Source: a virus
Strand: one strand, 5' to 3'
Length of the DNA stretch: 64,000 nucleotides
IMG/VR virus record: IMGVR_UViG_3300009008_000004
Location: 82,004-146,003 of that record
Made by a program: the position numbers and the translations under genes. Below, piece by piece: positions 60,809 to 64,000 of this stretch (position 1 is the stretch's first letter; each line of letters begins with the position of its first letter). Under the pieces are notes generated by a model. That model had not been told where the DNA came from. It did not search any database and worked only from the letters and a program-made list of their open reading frames with translations.

Positions 60809-62397
60809 TACGTCGTCTCCGGCTTCTTCGGGTTGTAAGGGCTGGTAAGACCAGTGTCCTTAGCCTTGGGCTTGAATATGGACATCAGACCCGGGTCCTT
60901 CTTAGGGACTGTCTGCTGCGGCTTATAAAGATGCGCAAGCCCTGTATCCTTGGCCGGGGTAGGCTTCGGAGGCGTTGGCGTGAACTGGAAATTCTCCTTA
61001 CCAGCGTTCAACGACTTCTGAGCATCCGCGGCAAGAGGCATGAACTTCTGGCCCTTAGCAGCATCTCCCACAGAAGGCTGGAACCCCGGCTTCATCGGAA
61101 GTGTCTTGCCCTTCGCAGGCCCCTGCCCCTCAAGAGCAAATGCCGTCTGTACCGGAGGCTTCGGGGTTCTCTTTACAGGTGCGGCCCGATTCTGGGTCGC
61201 CCAGGAGGCATAATCCTGCCGGGCTTGCCTCAGTGCCTTGGGATCTTTTCCGGCCTCAGCACCAAGCCACCGCATACGAAGGCGGTCCTGGTGGACACGC
61301 CTCCCAAGATACTTGTCCCCGCCGTATTTCCAGTGCTTGGCCCAAGCCTTATTATCTCCCTTGAATGAATCCAGCTTCTTCAGTTTTGCCTGGTAATCAG
61401 CAATACGATCTTTTGCCGACATCCCACCGTAAGTATACCCAGCGCGCCCTTTCTGCTGCATATCTGTAAGCAGTCCCTGAATCTGCTGTTTAGCAGTACC
61501 GATATCTTTAGGGGCAACAAACTTTTGAGGGTTCCATGTAGAGGCGGCACTTGTGGTTCCTGAGGACATCCGTTCTTTAAGCTTCAGGAGTTCTCTGCGA
61601 CGATCCAGGTTCTGCCCTGCTTGCGTATAGCCTTTCTGTAGCCCGCGAACAGCGCTCGCCCCAAGAGCAGCCCGGCGCTTAGGATCTGCGAGAGTGCTAT
61701 ATGTATTAGCGGCTAAACCCGCGATAGGGACATTCTTACGAACAGACCCAGCAATCGCCCGAAGATCTCCTGTAGTAGGCTTTCTTTCGGCTTTCTGCGC
61801 TCGCATCTCCCGGAGCCTATCCAATTTAGCTTTTAGGTCGCCCGGAGCGGGGCCCTCTTTTGGGGTGCCCGTAGCGGGCGGGGGAGTAAGCTTTGAGGCG
61901 TCTACAGTAGCTCCCGGCAAGACCTTCCGCTGGGGGTCTCGCCCAACAGGGCGACGCCTACCTTTTGGAGGAACAAAGTTACCGCCCATAGGATCGCCTT
62001 CGCGAGAAGCTCCAAAAGAATAGTCTGTTTTCGGAGCCGCCCAACGTCCTCGAGTGGCCCATTTTCGGTGTATATCAGCCACCTGCAGCTTCTTCCCTGA
62101 GGGAAGTGCGTCAAAGCTCGCTGCCCCCGTGTGCGTTTTAGCAAGTCTGTTGAGATCAGGATTTGCAGCAGCGTTATACCAAAAAGGTTTCCGGCGGGGA
62201 CGGCCGTTTGGCCCGACTTCCTCTACATCCCATATAATCTTCCGCTCCTCAGGAGAGAGGGCCGACCACGGCTTGCGGAACTTATCGAGAGCAATTACAT
62301 CCCAACCATGCATGGTACGGTCCTTTTCCTCAGCCACCTTCTCAAGGGTATCTACCTCTCCGATAAACTGTAGGAGCTTCTTTGTTTTTTCATACAT
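60808..62397 (-). CDS. Basic protein with C-terminal GL-x-YxPK repeats
   Basis: This 529-residue protein is basic, with many Lys/Arg and Pro. The N-terminus contains a helix with EKVAEEK, another version of the recurring motif. The last 60 residues hold three near-repeats of the form KDTGLxxLYKP: KDTGLAHLYKP, KDPGLMSIFKP and KDTGLTSPYNP, about 17-20 residues apart. Repeated short linear motifs at a C-terminus suggest binding to a repetitive partner. No known family. It starts at 62397, sharing one base with the end of the gene upstream. Confidence 0.65.
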   Translation of the reverse strand: MYEKTKKLLQFIGEVDTLEKVAEEKDRTMHGWDVIALDKFRKPWSALSPEERKIIWDVEEVGPNGRPRRKPFWYNAAANPDLNRLAKTHTGAASFDALPSGKKLQVADIHRKWATRGRWAAPKTDYSFGASREGDPMGGNFVPPKGRRRPVGRDPQRKVLPGATVDASKLTPPPATGTPKEGPAPGDLKAKLDRLREMRAQKAERKPTTGDLRAIAGSVRKNVPIAGLAANTYSTLADPKRRAALGASAVRGLQKGYTQAGQNLDRRRELLKLKERMSSGTTSAASTWNPQKFVAPKDIGTAKQQIQGLLTDMQQKGRAGYTYGGMSAKDRIADYQAKLKKLDSFKGDNKAWAKHWKYGGDKYLGRRVHQDRLRMRWLGAEAGKDPKALRQARQDYASWATQNRAAPVKRTPKPPVQTAFALEGQGPAKGKTLPMKPGFQPSVGDAAKGQKFMPLAADAQKSLNAGKENFQFTPTPPKPTPAKDTGLAHLYKPQQTVPKKDPGLMSIFKPKAKDTGLTSPYNPKKPETT

Positions 62398-63902
62398 TAG
62401 ATATCCGCCTGTACAGCTGCAGGTACCTGAAGGCGCACAATATCAAACAGGTCATCCTGGGTAAAGTGGTCCAGGAGATTGAACTCGGTTTGACTCGGCA
62501 CTAACAGGTTCCGTCGTATTGAGGTTCCCTCTATCGCAACCTCTACAGTCAGCCCGCGAACCAGCTGCGTAGTGGCCATCCCCATTCCATCCGTCTGCAC
62601 AATAAGCGGGTGCCCTGTAACAGCCACAGCAGTCCCGGCAACAGAGGTTGTCTGAAAGGGTACATAATTATGCGATATGAGTATCTTCAGCCCAGCAATT
62701 GGGTTGCCCTGGAGATCAACGAACTGCGCCTTCATCGTCGAGAAATAGTCTTGACCAACAAGCGGGGCATCCGTATACCGCGGTGTAAGGAAATTCGTGG
62801 ACAACACAAAGTCATTGGTCGCTGTAGTAGAGTGGCGATCAACCACATTGACCGTAAAATTATTAATCCCGAATATGTGTTTGTCCCGCCGGAGTACTGC
62901 GTAATACGCGCCCGGGGGCAGAGAAGTGTAGAAGCGCCCGTCGGGCATTGAGTACCCCCGACGTACCGTTACACCATCAGAATTCAGGAGGGCAACCTCC
63001 ACACCAGCCAGGGCTTGCGACGTGGTGCTTTCGACGATCTCGAAAGTGGTATCGGCGTAGGTGTTATCAGAGTAAATGAAAACATCCTCGGTTGCCTGTA
63101 CGGTGGTATCGTCACACCAGATAAAAACGTAGTTGCCTTCGGGGAGTTTGATATACTCATCAGTCTCGTAAGCCAGAGAACTATCAACAGCAGTGAGAGA
63201 AATCGGGGGGCTGGTATACGAAGCAGTATATGTCCCAGCTGTGAGCCCAAGCTCAGTAAGAACAGCAGCATCCCCATCAAGGACAACCTGGGTATCTTCC
63301 GTCAAAGAATCCGACTCAATCCGCAATTTACCCGCAGAAGTCAGGGCACGACCAAAACGTATCTGGCTATTTATCTCATCGAGAACTTCCAGCAACGTAC
63401 GCACGCCTGTAGTTAATGTAATGGAATACGTGGGCGAGGTCGCATCGAAAGTCAGCTCAATGTCTGAGGATGCCGGGATGGTATATGATGCCACAACCTT
63501 CGTCGACGTAACCGAAGCCGCGAGCTGTGTGAGTGCACAGCTGGTAACCGCGGTAAGTGTGTTGTCGAGAATGTAAAGCTGCGGTGTGCCCCACCCGGTG
63601 CCCTCAACCAGATACTTCCGGAGGTTATTCGGGTATTCGTCATTGGGAGGCTCTGTTTCTACAAGGCACTCTTCCCAATCGGTGTACCCCGTCGCAGCCC
63701 ACTTAATGCGATAGGCCCCCGCCGTAGAGAAGGTGTACGCGGCTGTAATACGCATGAAATCGATGGGTGCCGTAGTCATCGCTGTTGTAGCCAGCGAAGT
63801 AACCAGGGTACCTTCGTCATCGTAGATTGTGAGCGTCAGATCAGTCAGGTCCGACGTATGGTAATGCCAGAATTGCTTTGACTGAGACAGCTTTACAAAC
63901 AT
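62397..63902 (-). CDS. Beta-rich structural protein with carboxypeptidase-regulatory-like domains
   Basis: This 501-residue protein is composed of successive beta-sandwich-like domains. The segments near 280-350 (FEIVESTTSQALAGVEVAL, then PDGRFYTSLPPG) fit carboxypeptidase-regulatory-like spacer domains. A second similar pattern (FVDLQGNPIAGLKILI, GMGMATTQL) appears near 395-450. It ends in a helical, Asp-rich tail. It is likely a tail or fibre component. The ATG at 63902 has GGCGGGAG upstream, and an uncertain gene end lies about 12 nt further upstream. Confidence 0.65.
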   Translation of the reverse strand: MFVKLSQSKQFWHYHTSDLTDLTLTIYDDEGTLVTSLATTAMTTAPIDFMRITAAYTFSTAGAYRIKWAATGYTDWEECLVETEPPNDEYPNNLRKYLVEGTGWGTPQLYILDNTLTAVTSCALTQLAASVTSTKVVASYTIPASSDIELTFDATSPTYSITLTTGVRTLLEVLDEINSQIRFGRALTSAGKLRIESDSLTEDTQVVLDGDAAVLTELGLTAGTYTASYTSPPISLTAVDSSLAYETDEYIKLPEGNYVFIWCDDTTVQATEDVFIYSDNTYADTTFEIVESTTSQALAGVEVALLNSDGVTVRRGYSMPDGRFYTSLPPGAYYAVLRRDKHIFGINNFTVNVVDRHSTTATNDFVLSTNFLTPRYTDAPLVGQDYFSTMKAQFVDLQGNPIAGLKILISHNYVPFQTTSVAGTAVAVTGHPLIVQTDGMGMATTQLVRGLTVEVAIEGTSIRRNLLVPSQTEFNLLDHFTQDDLFDIVRLQVPAAVQADI

Positions 63903-63914
63903 ACCGGCTCCCGC

Positions 63915-64000
63915 CTAAGGTCCTGTTGAGGATTGTAGCAACAGCAGAAGGGCCACGCAATCTCCCATACTACGGCTCCTCCCCCAGGAAATCAGAGATA
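63915..64000 (-). CDS. Possible 3' end of a gene continuing beyond the right edge
   Basis: On the minus strand one frame is open from the window edge to a TAG at 63915-63917; the visible 27 or so residues contain a short Leu-rich run. The stop lies 12 nt before the next gene, matching the spacing in this cluster, so it may be the end of the preceding gene. The stretch is too short to identify. Confidence 0.25.
   Translation of the reverse strand, partial: SLISWGRSRSMGDCVALLLLLQSSTGP

Overview
The window is a gene-dense part of a large, tailed, double-stranded DNA phage with a contractile tail (or a prophage of one). The call rests on a prohead-type protease, large terminase, portal, gp5-like spike, baseplate J-like (T4 gp6-type) protein, gp25-like wedge protein and beta-helix tailspikes, together with a complete phage replication and recombination set. 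Genes are packed end to end with 1-40 nt overlaps or short gaps. I see no tRNA, rRNA, IS element or CRISPR array. The DNA is moderately GC-rich. The host cannot be named from the sequence. At least one promoter looks close to the bacterial sigma-70 consensus, so early transcription by a host-type holoenzyme is plausible.

Layout. (1) 1-23257, minus strand: the head/packaging module. It runs from a left-truncated capsid maturation protease (off the left edge) through many unrecognised proteins to the terminase large subunit (3529-5184), an SNF2-like helicase, a spike protein (11284-12519), a 2094-residue single-chain RNA polymerase carrying both beta and beta' catalytic halves (12541-18825), the portal (19250-21181) and three more unknown genes. 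Between the polymerase and portal genes, 18860-19251 holds a candidate plus-strand mini-operon: promoter, two micro-ORFs and a terminator. (2) 23258-23400: a divergent promoter region. (3) 23401-36657, plus strand: replication and recombination genes in a tightly overlapping operon. They are a UvsW-type helicase, family 4 uracil-DNA glycosylase, DnaB-like helicase, DnaG-like primase, a Cys-rich candidate ssDNA-binding protein, family A DNA polymerase, a zinc-ribbon microprotein, a RecA/UvsX-like ATPase, a PD-(D/E)XK resolvase candidate, a Cas4/RecB-like Fe-S nuclease and a RusA-like resolvase. The operon ends at a strong hairpin terminator at 36664-36687. (4) 36693-63902, minus strand: tail, baseplate and tailspike genes. 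A single plus-strand zinc-ribbon gene (48532-48762) is wedged exactly between two giant tail genes.

How it fits together: the plus-strand operon copies and recombines the DNA. The two minus-strand blocks build the particle. The fused RNA polymerase lies inside the structural block, which suggests a late or even virion-carried enzyme. It keeps the metal-binding aspartates, bridge/trigger elements and C-terminal beta' zinc site, but lacks the N-terminal beta' zinc ribbon and the rifampicin-contact residues. A short motif, [E/V]-K-[L/V/T/I/A]-A, recurs in many head-module proteins, next to the gene for the maturation protease.
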